Source of the DNA: Emydura subglobosa
Lineage: Eukaryota > Chordata > Testudines > Chelidae
Length of the DNA: 64,000 nt
Direction: 5' to 3'
Assembly: GCA_007922225.1 (NCBI GenBank)
Contig: ML679962.1
Coordinates: 33,897,563-33,961,562, forward strand
Both the position numbers and the translations under genes were made by a program. How positions within the stretch are numbered: position 1 is the stretch's first letter; each line of letters begins with the position of its first letter. The notes under the pieces are model-generated. The model saw only the letters and a program-made list of their open reading frames with translations, searched no databases and was not told the origin of the DNA. Positions 1 through 11,224 of the stretch are shown here, one piece after another.

Positions 1-2138
1 AGACAGATTGGCAAGAGATTGAATGATGATATGAAAAGTTATTGATATGTGTTCACCCTTCTTTAATTCTGCAGCCCTCTTTTAATTTCCTTTGTGGTGA
101 ATTTGCTTTGCTTTGGAAGCTGATGATATTGGCTATAATGATGCATAGTGAGAGCAGATGCTAAAGCATATTTCCCAATACACGGTTGGCAAATACAGCT
201 CTATGCTGACTGGGAAAACATCTTTAGTCTCGCTTCTGGGTCTTTCCTAAGCACAGAGCAACTGAAGTTGGAAATTGAGGAAAGTTAAAAGCTTCTTGAG
301 GTTCAGGCATTCATTTAAGCTCAATGCAAGAAACTCAGTACAAGTTTTTCAGTGCCCCTGCTGATTTACTGTGGGGTGAGTTTGAAGGCGCACTGTGGGT
401 GTTGAGAAACTTTTATTGCATTTCTTTTCTTAAATGTAAGTCCATATCGGAGCTGAACTGGCTTGTAACTTTCTGAATTTTCTGCTGTAGTTAGGGTTGG
501 TATGGACAGAAAGCTAGTCTGGTTAGACACACATAAATCAGTGTTTTTCTAGAAGTCTGTCATAGTGGGAAATGAGCAGCCACTTGATGGAAGTGGATAA
601 TATGAAAGCCTCTCCTACTGTAATTTAGCTTACTTCTGCTTGGCCTGCTTTGAATAAAGCTTCCGTTGTTGGCTGGCTGTTAACTTTAGTTGGAGCCAGG
701 AAACGTATAGAGATGCTGCGGGGTAGAGAGTCCCGTGAACTCATAACAGTTTGCCATATTTTCCTTCCATATAGAGGGGGGGAAATTCCACGAGGCTCAC
801 TCCCCTTGTGACATATTCTGTCAGGGGAAACAGGATTTAGCGCTTATGGCAGAAACAAGTTTAGTCCCCAGAACTAGCAGATCCCCCAATATCCAGAACT
901 GGCTCTGAGCCACCTGCCCCCTTCTATTCTGCTGACAGCATTGCTTCAGCTCTTCTCGCTGGGTCTCTTCCACTGTCTGCATCTCTTTGTTATGTATATG
1001 GGTCTCTCTAGTTTGATTAAAACTGGGATGACCAAGGATTCTGTGTGTTATTGCTGCTTTATTGATGTGGGTTTCCTTCACTTCAGCGTCTGTTGGAGGT
1101 GCTCTGGGGAATTTACAATGCGGTTCTTTGCTAAGGTTTTACAGAGGGTCAGTTTTGTGGTGGACTCTGACATCATAACAGCACCAGTTCCTAAGGTGAG
1201 GTTATGATCCAGTTCATCCTGTGAAGTTTATCTGTGATACACTCTCACACAGATTGGCCTCTCTCTGTCTCTCCAGACACAGTGCCTGGATATGGGTCAG
1301 CTTTCTCCCTGTCTCTTCTTTCTTTCACTGCATTTTCGTATGTGTTCTAATTTTTCCATCATTATTGTATTTAGATTGTTCTAAGCCTTTAAGGAGGTGA
1401 CAGAGTTATGGACATCTTCACATTTTTGCTTTATGGTTCCTTATGCTGACATTTTGTGTGACTCCATGAAATTCATACCCCCCAAGATTTGGGTGTATTT
1501 GTGTCTGTGTTGCATTGCCTCATGATGCAAATCAGTCATTAAATCTCATTTACAAATGATTTTATGTTCAGAAAAGTAGCAAAATGAACCTGGGGATAAA
1601 AATAGCTTCAAACAGAATTTTTGTCCTTTTGCTTTGATTAAACGATCTCACATTGCTAAGAACGACTAGCTGGTGTATTACTGACACAGATGTAATAGAA
1701 GACCAGAAATGCACTATGCAAAGTTGCTGGCACTTATGCATTCTATCTCCACTCAGCTATTCCTTCCTTCCTTAGATAAAACCTGGAATATTCTTAATTT
1801 AGCAAAGCCATTTCTAACACAGCTCTTTTTAGAAGCATCACATCTCTCTGTAGGATGGAATTGTTCATTCTTTAGTTGTTGTTGTGCAATTTTTCATTGT
1901 CAGTTAATGTTGTCCCATAGTACAGGACTAAAGGATCCCTCTGGTAACCGTCATTACAGTGGTGACAACATTTAACTCTTCGTGGGATGGGGACTCCCAT
2001 TTTGTATGTATGTATTTATTTATTGGCAGTCGTCTCCCCTTTTGTTGGCCGTTAAATTTATATGGCATTGTCAGTAAAGAAAAAAAAGAAGGTCCATCAC
2101 ACTCTGAACAATAAAGGGAGCAACACTGTACTTTGACT
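1..2138. other. Non-genic stretch upstream of the first MCF2 exon
   Basis: No coding exon, RNA gene or clear repeat recognised. It contains only short shadow open frames. It is either intergenic or part of the first long-form intron. Confidence 0.5.
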
Positions 2139-2297
2139 GCCAGAAGCTGGGATGGACCACAGGGGATGGATCACTTGATAAATCGCCCTGTTCTGTTCAT
2201 TCCGTCTGAGCATCAGGTTCCGACTGCTATCGGAAGACAAGATACTGGGCTAGATGGACCATTGGTCTGACCTGGTACAGCCATTCTTATGTTCTTA
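2139..2297 (+). repeat. CR1 LINE 3' end fragment
   Basis: It begins GCCAGAAGCTGGGATGGACC and runs through GGGCTAGATGGACCATTGGT to CATTCTTATGTTCTTA. These are hallmarks of the 3' end of reptile CR1, whose tail is built from ATTCT-like units. Confidence 0.8.
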
Positions 2298-2939
2298 ACT
2301 GAAGGAATATGTTCTAGAATGATGTGTCTATAGGCAATATTAAAACTCACCTTGTGCAAATTTGCCATAGCGGTTGTTGGCTCCTGGAGGCTTCCCGGTG
2401 GAGAAGTTTACTCTCCTGGTGTGGGGTTGTATTTCACTTCTCACAAGTGACTCCCATAGTTGATCAACATATAACAATTGAGTTCTTGGCAGTGATCCTG
2501 GGCAGACTTACTAAGCAGCCCAACATGCTAACCTGGGGACAGATTCTTCTAAAGAATTCAAGGGGAATTTTAAAGAAATAAAGCCTAATTTAATAGGGTC
2601 TCTTTATGGCAGCACATTACGCCCACCCTGCACCTGTGAAAAATTCCACAAAGCTTCAGGACCTGGAGTCACTATTTCATCTCCTCCTTTCCTCCGCTCC
2701 ATTGTGTACAACGGCTCTCTTATAATGTATGCTAGGTTAGCTGGTACTCTCTGATTTCCAGTATGCTAAGAAGCGAATGGTTAGTGAATTTCACGGATCC
2801 ATTTAATCAATCTGTGGATTAGTACTTTAAGAAGATCTAGGAATTTAGAGATTCATGACTCACACTGGGAAATCTGGCAATGTTTGTGTTTGAATTCTTA
2901 CTTTTCCTTTAACTCTCATTAACGCAAGTATAAATTCTA

Positions 2940-3075
2940 GTATAGACGCGACACAGAAGCTTGTTCGTTATATCAAACCCCACGTTGCAGCCTAGGAATG
3001 ACTAGCAAGAAGCATTTGTGTCCAGGAACAAATGTGCATGTCGTGTCTACCCTAGAATTTACAGCCGTGTTAGTT
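2940..3075. repeat. Possible MITE-like fragment with opposed ends
   Basis: The left part has AGTATAGACGCGACACAG and the right part CATGTCGTGTCTACCCTAG, that is, GTCTA-type ends in opposite orientation about 100 bp apart. Other elements here share the GTCTAC terminus. Assignment is tentative. Confidence 0.4.
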
Positions 3076-3114
3076 AACAGGTGTTAAAATGCAACAAAAA
3101 TGTCAGGTGTTAGA

Positions 3115-3290
3115 CAAATGCTGGGTGGTCTGGGGAAATCATTTAATTTCTCTGCTTCAGTTCCCGGCTCTGTAAAATGGGGATAATACTTTCCTTCCTC
3201 ACAGGGTGGTTTTGAGGCTCATTCATGGATGTTTGCGAGGTGCCTGGCTATCCATGGATGAAAGGGACTATAAGAGTGCAAATTACCGTT
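3115..3290 (+). repeat. MIR-like CORE-SINE fragment
   Basis: It contains TCATTTAATTTCTCTGCTTC, then CTGTAAAATGGGGATAATAC and CCTTCCTCACAGGGTGG, the diagnostic core and downstream region of MIR-type SINEs. Confidence 0.75.
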
Positions 3291-3424
3291 TACTTCAGGC
3301 ACTGCATCCTCCAGACCTTAGACATGAAGCCATGGCATGGCTCCCCATCTTTGGGGAAATGCCGTGCTGCCTGTACCCCAGACGTTTCGGTGACCTAGAC
3401 ATCGAGGTTCGGATGACCAGCTAG

Positions 3425-3860
3425 GTGGCCAACGTATTCATAGGCGAAGGTGCAGTATTCGCCTGTGTCTTGTGGAGGTGCATAGGGGGTGGGGTGGAGA
3501 AAGAAGCAGGGGACCGCCTTTCCCCCACAATGCACCTGCATAGAGACTGGGCAAAATGCTATGGCTCTACTGGCGAGGCAGCTGGTTGCGCTGGTGCTAC
3601 TTCACAGCCTCAAGGGGGTACAGCCAGCAAGAGTCCTCTCTCTGTGCCGGCTGCTGCTTGGAGGCAGACACTGCAGGGAGCGCCTTTCTGCAGCAAGTGT
3701 AAGAAATGCACCGTGCGCCCTGCAGGGTGCCCCCGCCTTGAGCGTGGGAGATGGGCATGGCTTTGTGGAGTGTGGCTGGGCTACCTTTAGGTGGTGGTGT
3801 GGCCGCTGCCATGCTAAGGCTCGTTCTGCACGGCACGCCAGCGTGCTTTACTGAGGCCGT
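3425..3860. other. GC-rich stretch without a recognised gene
   Basis: Several overlapping open frames up to 121 codons occur on both strands, mostly because stop codons are scarce in GC-rich DNA. The translations show no family I recognise and no splice context. I infer non-coding, possibly an old repeat. Confidence 0.4.
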
Positions 3861-4144
3861 TTTCTTGCTGCCCTTCAGCTGGCATATTTGCATTGGTTGG
3901 AGAACCTAAATCTTAGAGGAACACCCAGGCTTGGCTGCTAGAGCTCTCCCGGCCCTGTCTGACTACCAGGTGGCTACTAGCCAGAATTCAGCACCCCGTG
4001 TAAAGCTGATGATTTTCTCAGCAGCTACGTACGTGCAGCCATGTTACGGTCAACATGGCTTTAACTGAAGCGGGGTGGTGGGCGGTAACCATGAGCAAAA
4101 CCGGGGCCTTTCGAAAGGAACGTCCATGCTGATTTGGAGAGGGG

Positions 4145-4147
<3 letters not shown>

Positions 4148-4194
<47 letters not shown>

Positions 4195-4204
4195 NNNNNN
4201 NNNN

Positions 4205-4253
<49 letters not shown>

Positions 4254-4294
4254 GTGTGTGTTAGTGTGTGTTAGTGTGTGTTAGTGTGTGTTAG
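4148..4294. repeat. GT/TG microsatellite with assembly gap and decamer variant
   Basis: An uninterrupted GT run from about 4148 to 4194 is followed by ten N (4195-4204), a TG run to 4250, then four copies of the 10-mer TTAGTGTGTG (4251-4290) and a partial copy. The gap lies inside the repeat, so the true length is unknown. Confidence 0.95.
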
Positions 4295-4299
4295 TTAAC

Positions 4300-6260
4300 C
4301 TCTCCTGGAGGTTGATTTGCATTGTACCCTTGCAGAATAGATTTCAAGCGGGTTTCTTCTGTAAGCATGTCAGTCATTCCTGGGTCTTACTGAACTTCCT
4401 TTTCAATTAGCATGTGAGACAGATGGTGGTTTGCCGTGGTATTTTTGACGGAACCAGCCGATTAAGGCTTGTCAGCTTTCCCAGCGCTGATGAAGTACAT
4501 CTTTTAATATAAAAAAGTCCTTTTTTTTCCTAATTGAATCTAATTGCTAATCTTTACCTTCTAATGAAAATCTGGTTTTAACCTGCTGTAATTAAGAATT
4601 TATAGTCTTGAGGCTGCAAAACTTTCAAATGTTACTTGGGCGGTTACGGATGTTACGTAGCCTGAGGACGCTGCAGCATGCAAACTATAAATGTAGATAG
4701 CAGATCCTGCCATAGCTGGTTCTGTCGGGCAGGCCGCCTTCACAGCATTCAGTGCACCTGAGACTTTGTCATCAATATTTTAATGTATCTTTTGTGCCAC
4801 TGTAGCGTGGTAAAGGAAATGGCTGCAGTACTTTAGAATAAAATAGCAGCCGTTGACTTTCTGGTCGCTTCGGAGTTAAACAGCAATCATTATTCTAAAT
4901 TATTCTAAATAGTTTTAAAAATAAATGGATCTGTAGGACAGCTCCTTAATGCATTGGGACCCCGACGCCGGGAGGATTTATTCTGCTGTGTAGTCCCAGT
5001 GACTTCAGTGGGGTTAGCTGTGCATGTAAAGTTAAGCAGGTGTGTAGCTGTTTGCAGGTTTGGGGTTTAGGTGAGCAGCTGTGCATCTTGTTTGGTGCCT
5101 GATTTGTGTCTGCATTTACTGCAGGTGTATGTATAGTTCAGGTACCTGCTGTAGCGAATGGGTCATTGTAGTAATTGGCATGCAGCAGCAGTGTGCCGCA
5201 GCAACAATTGTGCACTCAAACAGGCCCACAACTGTGTGTGCATTTGGGTGTCAAACTTGTGTAGTAACGCCATTCTCGCTGTAGGGAGAGAAGGGTTTGT
5301 TTAATAAAATCCATGCACCCATAGGATGTCCCTCACTAGTAGCATGCGTGTATGCATCACGTGGGCTGGAGCAGCCCACAGGTTTAAAGTTATGTGGCTA
5401 GCCTCCAAATCTCAATGACAGTGGCGTAAATCCAGAGTAAGGCTATTGACACCAAGGTGTACAGTCACTTTGGGTGAATTCAGTGTAACTAAAATCAAAC
5501 CGTGGCTCTTTGGCGGGCTCCCCAAGTCCTTCCCACCATGAGCTGTAGAAGGCTCCTGGCTGGCATCCTGTGGGTTACTTCCACTTCATGAGACTTGCGG
5601 AGCCACTCAGCCCCTCTCTTCTGCAGCTGTCCCACAACCCCGGTGAGCCCTCTTGCTCCAAACGTGGTAGAAAAATTCTCTCTCCGCCCCAGACCTCACC
5701 TACTGATTTGGAGGCTGATGTTCCTTTTGTTTGCATTGTGATCTTCCTAAAATCCACAATTACTCAGTTGCCGCCTTCACTGTGGAGTTCCTTCTGCCGC
5801 CCCACAATAAGGATGCTGTATACCTTGGATGTCAGAATGTAGATTAAACATATATCCTTTAAGGAGTGATGGGAGATCCTAATCAAGGAACTGAGGTAGC
5901 TTCCTGACAGGCTGAGTGTGTATTATCCCGGCTGGCGGTAACGCTGGAGCACAGACAGATCTGGCCAGACAGCAGCTTCGTCAGCTCTGAAGTTTTTTGC
6001 CAGACACAGACAAACTGGTGCTGTGGGTTAAGAAAACCTTTTTGTATCCAATTGCCCAGGAGAGTGTAGTGCAATTCAATGTGAGACCTGTGCTGTTCTA
6101 CATGCATGCCTTTTGATTGAAACCCCGGCAGAGCCTGTTATCTTGCATGTACGCAATCCCACATACTTCAGGGCTGCCTGAGTGCGGGAGTTGGGCTGTT
6201 CTTTGGGGATAATACAGCACTATGCAAGCAATCCTGCGTTAAGCACTACGGTCTCACAGT
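4300..6260. other. Non-genic stretch
   Basis: No exon recognised. A short segment at about 4950-5040 (TAGTCCCAGTGACTTCAGTG, AAAGTTAAGCAG) resembles an abundant sauropsid repeat also seen at 55560-55645 and 56333-56410. The rest appears unique. Confidence 0.45.
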
Positions 6261-6261
6261 G

Positions 6262-6352
6262 AGGTCTGTGATTGGCCCATGGTACAAATGGGGAAACTGA
6301 GGCAGGGAAGACAAATGATCTAACTCCTGGCCACAAAGGAAGTGAGTCTCAG
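6262..6352 (-). repeat. MIR-like SINE fragment, antisense
   Basis: CAAATGGGGAAACTGAGGCA, a later TAACTCCTGGCCACAAAGGA and GTCTCAGAACCAGG read as the reverse complement of the MIR core (CCTCAGTTTCCCC...). Confidence 0.7.
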
Positions 6353-6399
6353 AACCAGGGGTGAGGGTTCAGGAGTTCCTGGCTCCCAGCCATATTCTC

Positions 6400-8110
6400 A
6401 GGTCACTAGCTTACACCCTTTGTGTAAATAAGATAAGCCCCATATTCCAAGGGGTACTGATAAAAATGTAATATTAGAATACAAAGTTTGGTCCTGGAAA
6501 ATAAGATTCTTGCAAAAACATAGGCAGCTTTTTGCCCCCCTTCTGCTGGTTGGTGGAGTACCTGTCCTGCCCACACCGGTTTGACAGGAGTGTCATTTAA
6601 GCATGTGCCAGGTGTGTGCTTATTTATATCCTGCTGCAAGGGCCCCCAACAGCAGGTACCTGAACTACTGCACATACATCTAGCACCAACAAGCGCAGTG
6701 CAGGAGGAGACAGATGCCAGAGGAAGGTGCCCCAATGCTGAGGAGATCAGCTTAGTAAAAGAGGTGAGTTTCGAAGAGTAATGTGGGCTTAGTGAAGTGG
6801 AAGTTCCAACCAGAAGGTTGTGGTGGAAGCAGCCGCATGGCCAGGCGTGGGAGGAGATGGAGAGGGCAGGAGGGGACATGAGGCGGAGGAGGTGCAGGCT
6901 GAAATGGCATCGAGGCAGCGTGTGTCCGGGTGGGTTCTGAGCCTCTAGGGGCTGGGTGTTCGTTGTGTTCACAAAGTTTAGTGCCCCGGCGGTTCAAAGG
7001 TTGAATGCAGTAGGTGGCCTGTTTGTGTTAGCACTCCTGCGTCTCGTGTTCCCTGCAGGCTAGGAACAGAACTGCTCTCCTGTTTAACACAGTGCGGTTT
7101 TAATGTCCTGTGTAGGTTTTCTCAGTCGTCTGCAGTTCATTGTAGGACACTGTACAGCTGGGAAAGATTGCGTAGATAGTACATAGTTTAAAATAATTAG
7201 CTTCTGCCTTGCAGGTTGGGCAAAATGCATAATCTTTCCCGGCATGCCTTGGAAGCCGTGATACTTTACACTTGCATGGTATCGTTCATGTGATGGCCTC
7301 AAAGCACTTTGTTAGACATCAGTAGCTTCACAGGAGCCTTCTGGAGCCGGGAAGGCTTACAGCTGAATGGACTAAGGCATAATATGTTTGGTTAAATGGG
7401 TGGCCCAAGCTGGCACAGTGAATCAATAAGAGAAAATATAATAGGATGCGATAATCCTGTGTCCCAGGCCCCTCTGAGCACCAAATATTCTGTCTTGAGA
7501 GCATAGAATCGTCAGCAGCCTCACGCAGGGAATAATCAAGGAGTTATCTCAATGGTTTAATGTGTCTTTATTATAGTTTCCCATAGTGTTGCAGCCACCT
7601 TCAAATAAAACACTATTCTACTCCTTTTAAATTAAATATATTTAGAGCTGGCTTTCTAGTTCCCAAGAACACTTGATCAATATCATAAAAATGTAATGAG
7701 TTACTATGTCAGCTTGACAGGTGTGTGGTGCAGCTGTTGTTTACAGATGGTGCAGGCTATGTGAAGTTCAGAGAGGAAAGAAAACAATGGTAGTCAGAGA
7801 ATGAACTCTTTAAAAAGGAAATTAATGAAGCCAGAGGGCCTGTATATCTGAACGGAGAGAATTAGGGCTCAAAATCTAGCTGCTTATTAACGGTGTATTT
7901 GACTATAAGTACCTGGACAGCTGGACTTTGATCATCCAGAAAGGAAAGATTTCTAAGAATGGCTGTCATTTTCAAAGCCTCAATTTGTACAAATCCTAAA
8001 ATCCATCCAGGGATATAGTCAAAAGAGCAGAATATTCTGGGCTGCACTAAACCACCCAGCTAGGACAGAAATAGATTCAGCAGTGTTCTCTTAACTACAG
8101 AATCATATTC
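6400..8110. other. Non-genic stretch
   Basis: No exon, RNA gene or clear repeat recognised. The longest open frame (188 codons, minus, 6406-6972) has no recognisable family and is low-complexity proline/serine/histidine-rich. Confidence 0.4.
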
Positions 8111-8111
8111 T

Positions 8112-8132
8112 TTCTCTCTCTCTCTCTCTCTG
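8112..8132. repeat. TC dinucleotide repeat
   Basis: A short uninterrupted run of TC units. Confidence 0.9.
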
Positions 8133-8954
8133 AGGAGTAAAGACTCCACTCCCCGCCCCCACTCGACTTCACATGTCCTCAGAAACGCTATACTGTAGCA
8201 GGGGCATGCAAAAGGGGGGGATGCAAGTAGGGGCACAGGCTCCCCCAATAACTGGCAAGGGCACAAAACTCCTCTGGCCCCAGGGAGGGGGCACAGAAGG
8301 TGCCCCTCCAAAAGAGGTCACATTTTTATTCCTGTGCACGCCCGCGTTGCAGCAGCAATCCCTTTGGCAAAGGAATCTTTCAGATCTGTTCCTTGAATGC
8401 AGTAGTTGCTCCAGAGTGATTTGGTACATAATCAGCTGGGTACATATATAAAAACGAATAGTAAAATGGTACTAAAGGCAATCCACTCTCCGGTTCTGGG
8501 TACGTTTTTGGATGAGATGTTAAAAGTGGACGTCAGACCTGCTGGGTGTAGGTGTCAATCTAGTGTGTAATGCCCTTTGAGATGCTGCAGGATAAAGGGT
8601 TCTACTAGATGTTACTATTTTTAGTTTCAATTGTGTATCTGCACTGCTCTCATATGGTCTAGCTGAGAGCAGATGTCTGTCTGGTGTGATTTAGGCCGTG
8701 TGAATTGGGTGCCAGCCCTTTATTTTCCCCTAGTATTTGGCCAGGAAGTTGAATTTGGTGATGGATGCAAACTGAGTGCTAGAGCGAAGCTGGCTAAGTG
8801 ACAGCGCAATGGGAATGTGAGCATTAAGTTGTTATGCTTTGACCTTTACCAAAAGGGTGGTGTTCTCATTTGTACAGTTTATGTCAATACATTTACTTTC
8901 CTTAACCCGTAGCACTCTGCAAGGGAGTGTACTCCCATCAACGCCTACCTTTTA

Positions 8955-9110
8955 GCCAAGATTTTCAAGAGTGGTTTTGGGTGCCCAACTTGAGACACCT
9001 CAAAGTGGCCCGATTTTTAGAAAGCACTGAGCAGTCAGGCCCCTTTAAGGTGTCGTCTTGAGTTGGGGACCCCAGAACACTCTTCATTTCTGAAAATCTG
9101 GGCCTCCATC
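8955..9110. repeat. Interspersed repeat of the TTTTCAAAAGTG/GCCTAACT type
   Basis: AGATTTTCAAGAGTGGTTTT, GTGCCCAACTTGAGACACCT and CTGAAAATCTGGGCC form a pattern that recurs in decayed form at 14680-15130, 32420-32510, 33400-33500 and 44370-44420. Transposon class not determined. Confidence 0.5.
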
Positions 9111-9351
9111 GCTGTGTCAGTCGCTGAGCCTACCTCTGGTCCTGACTCCTTAGCACAAATGGCAACTCAGACTTCTTCACAGCTATTGAATCTTCAGCTC
9201 TAGGACCTTTCTCTCCAACAACCTGTTCTGCCTTCCTTCTCCACAGCTGCCAGAGACTCCTGCAAAACCCCTGTCTCTTCTCCCCACTTTCCTACAAATG
9301 GTTCTGGGGCTGCTGTCTTTGCCAAAGTTGGAGAGGTACTATCTATCTTTT

Positions 9352-9395
9352 ATGCAGTATTGTTGCAGCCGTGTCGGTTACGCTAGCAGGCAGTG
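9352..9395. repeat. Fragment of an abundant repeat (TTGTTGCAGCCGTGTCGGTT start)
   Basis: The opening resembles the 5' end of the element whose body (ATCTTTTATTGAACCAA, GTTGGTGAGAGAGA) is seen at 22332-22463. Only a short fragment is present. Confidence 0.4.
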
Positions 9396-9662
9396 AGTTC
9401 AGCTGCACCCATTGACGGCAAGGAGTAACTTTTGTCCTGTAAACAGACTTCAGTTTTAACAGAATAAAGTGTTGCTGGAGAGGGAGGCATGATCTCGGCT
9501 GGGAACTTCTCAATTCCAATCCTGGCTCTGACAAAGTTGCCTTATCCTTAGTGTATGTGGCTATAGGTGGTCATTTAAGTTGTAGCTCAGAGAGCATTGT
9601 GATTAATGGATCAGTGTATGCACACTGGTTTGAAGGTGAAAAGTGCCTTTCAGCTTATGCAG

Positions 9663-9885
9663 CAAAGTGGTACTGACATGGGGCTCAGAAGTTGTAGGTT
9701 CTAGTCCCACCTCTGACTCTATGGAACTCTTTCTCCTTCCATCTTTTGTCTGACTTGTCTATTCAGGTTCTACATTCTTTGGGTCAAGGATGATCTCTTA
9801 CCATGTGTTTGTACAGTGTCTAGCATGGCAGGGTCATGAACTCAGTTGGGGTCTCCAGGCTCTACACTAATACAAGTACTTAGTG
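9663..9885 (+). repeat. SINE with MIR-like head and TACAGTGTCTAGCA tail
   Basis: The head (GGGGCTCAGAAGTTGTAGGT, CTAGTCCCACCTCTGACTC) resembles MIR, and the tail (GTTTGTACAGTGTCTAGCAT, GTCTCCAGGCTCTACACTAA) is shared with segments at 39108-39233, 30755-30812 and, inverted, 56488-56590. Confidence 0.6.
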
Positions 9886-10149
9886 CTAAATATTCTATTT
9901 TAAATGATAATCCCTGATAATGACGTTTTTTTCTCCAGTTACTGTCCTGTAGCATAGCTGATCTTTGAGAGGCTGGCAGGTGAGAAAGACACAAGAGTGG
10001 GCAGAATGGCACCTGCTAACAGTATAGTTACTGGTGAACCATGCACTTTTCAGATAATTCTTGTTGGAGGAAAAGGATTATCTAAATGTCAGTGGAATAG
10101 ATTCGTGTAAATAACCAGTTTTTGATCTGTGCTGAATTGGATGCGGGTG

Positions 10150-10560
10150 GCAGGGGGAGTTTTAGGTTGACCCAAGCCGAAATTGTTTTTGAATCTTTTG
10201 CCAAAACAAAAAAATTAAATTTTGTTGTGTTTTGTTTTGGGTCAAATGAAACTTTTCCTTTTCGTTTTTGAAGTTTTTATACTTTTTTGATTAAGTGGAA
10301 GTAAAATTTAAAACAAAAAGTTGCTCTGACTTAAAAAATCAAAACATTTAATTCAGATCACATCACAGCAAAATGTTTCCGATTTTCAGAATTCCTTTTC
10401 TTTCTGACACAAATTCACTAGAATGTTTTGGGCTGCCCAAATATGCATTTTCAGTGAAAAAAGATTCCTTTGGAAAATTTGCAGAGCTCAAAGTGGAAAG
10501 GAGCGAGTTGCTTTATCTACTACAACCTGTCTCTAGCCTGTTAAGAATGCAAACTAATAA
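10150..10560. other. AT-rich stretch
   Basis: Long runs of T/A (AAACAAAAAAATTAAATTTT, TTGTTTTGTTTTGGG) with an open frame of 63 codons that shows no family. It looks like low-complexity or decayed repeat DNA. Confidence 0.4.
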
Positions 10561-10838
10561 GTAAGTTCCTTCCTATTAAACATCGACTTGTGAAATACAC
10601 TGGTTTTTTAAAGAAGTGCTTTTGTTACCACCTAAGGTTAACTCCCCATTGCTAAACAGTGTTGTCTGAGAGCTATTAATAAACCAGTCTTTCCACCCCT
10701 GTTCTTAAATGCCAGCAAACAAAGCGTGCATTTATTGTAAATCTTTAGTGACTTTCTATTTCCTTGTTGTAATTGAAGTTTCTGTGATTCATGCACAGTT
10801 TATTCTGTGGGCCAACTTTTCAAACAATGGCTTGTGGC

Positions 10839-10989
10839 TATGTCTTCACTGCAAAAAAAAAAAAAAAAGGATATATCCTAAGTGTCGGGTATAGAACTAG
10901 CTACAGTGAGGTAGAAATTACCTGTGCCTTATCTCCATTAGGATTGTACAGCAAATTAGCTTTGTTGGGAAGATGACAGTGAAGACATA
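10839..10989. mobile_element. MITE-like element with perfect 13-bp inverted termini
   Basis: The left end TATGTCTTCACTG (10839-10851) is the exact reverse complement of CAGTGAAGACATA (10977-10989). The 151-bp interior has no coding capacity. A run of 16 A (10853-10868) starts one base inside the left terminus. The structure is that of a non-autonomous DNA transposon; superfamily not determined. Confidence 0.75.
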
Positions 10990-11078
10990 CTCTGTAACTG
11001 TGTGAGTGAACACAATTCCTGCATTTGTGTTTACTGGTGTAATTAGGCATGCAAATATTGCATTCATGTATATGCATG

Positions 11079-11190
11079 TACAGTGCCTAACACAGTGGGG
11101 CCCTGGTTCCTGCACATGTGGATCTGACTGTAGAATCAAGGCCTTAGATTGTAAACTCTTTGGGGCAGAGACAGGGTCTTTTTACAGGCT
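11079..11190. repeat. SINE tail-related fragments
   Basis: GTACAGTGCCTAACACAGTG, then GGGGCCCTGG, followed by GATTGTAAACTCTTTGGGGC and AGAGACAGGGTC. Both blocks occur in the SINE at 39108-39233 but in a different order, so this is a rearranged or composite remnant. Confidence 0.5.
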
Positions 11191-11224
11191 CTCACATTTA
11201 TATAAGTGATCCTGGGAGACAAGA

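Noticed and set aside
3425..3893. Three overlapping open frames of about 100-121 codons
   Set aside because: They overlap in different frames and strands, have no recognisable family, and no supporting splice sites link them to MCF2.
6406..6972. 188-codon minus-strand frame
   Set aside because: Low-complexity composition and no family or splice support.
10373..10564. 63-codon frame considered as an upstream MCF2 first exon
   Set aside because: It lies in AT-rich low-complexity DNA, is not in the required phase at a plausible donor, and shows no similarity to MCF2-type N-termini.
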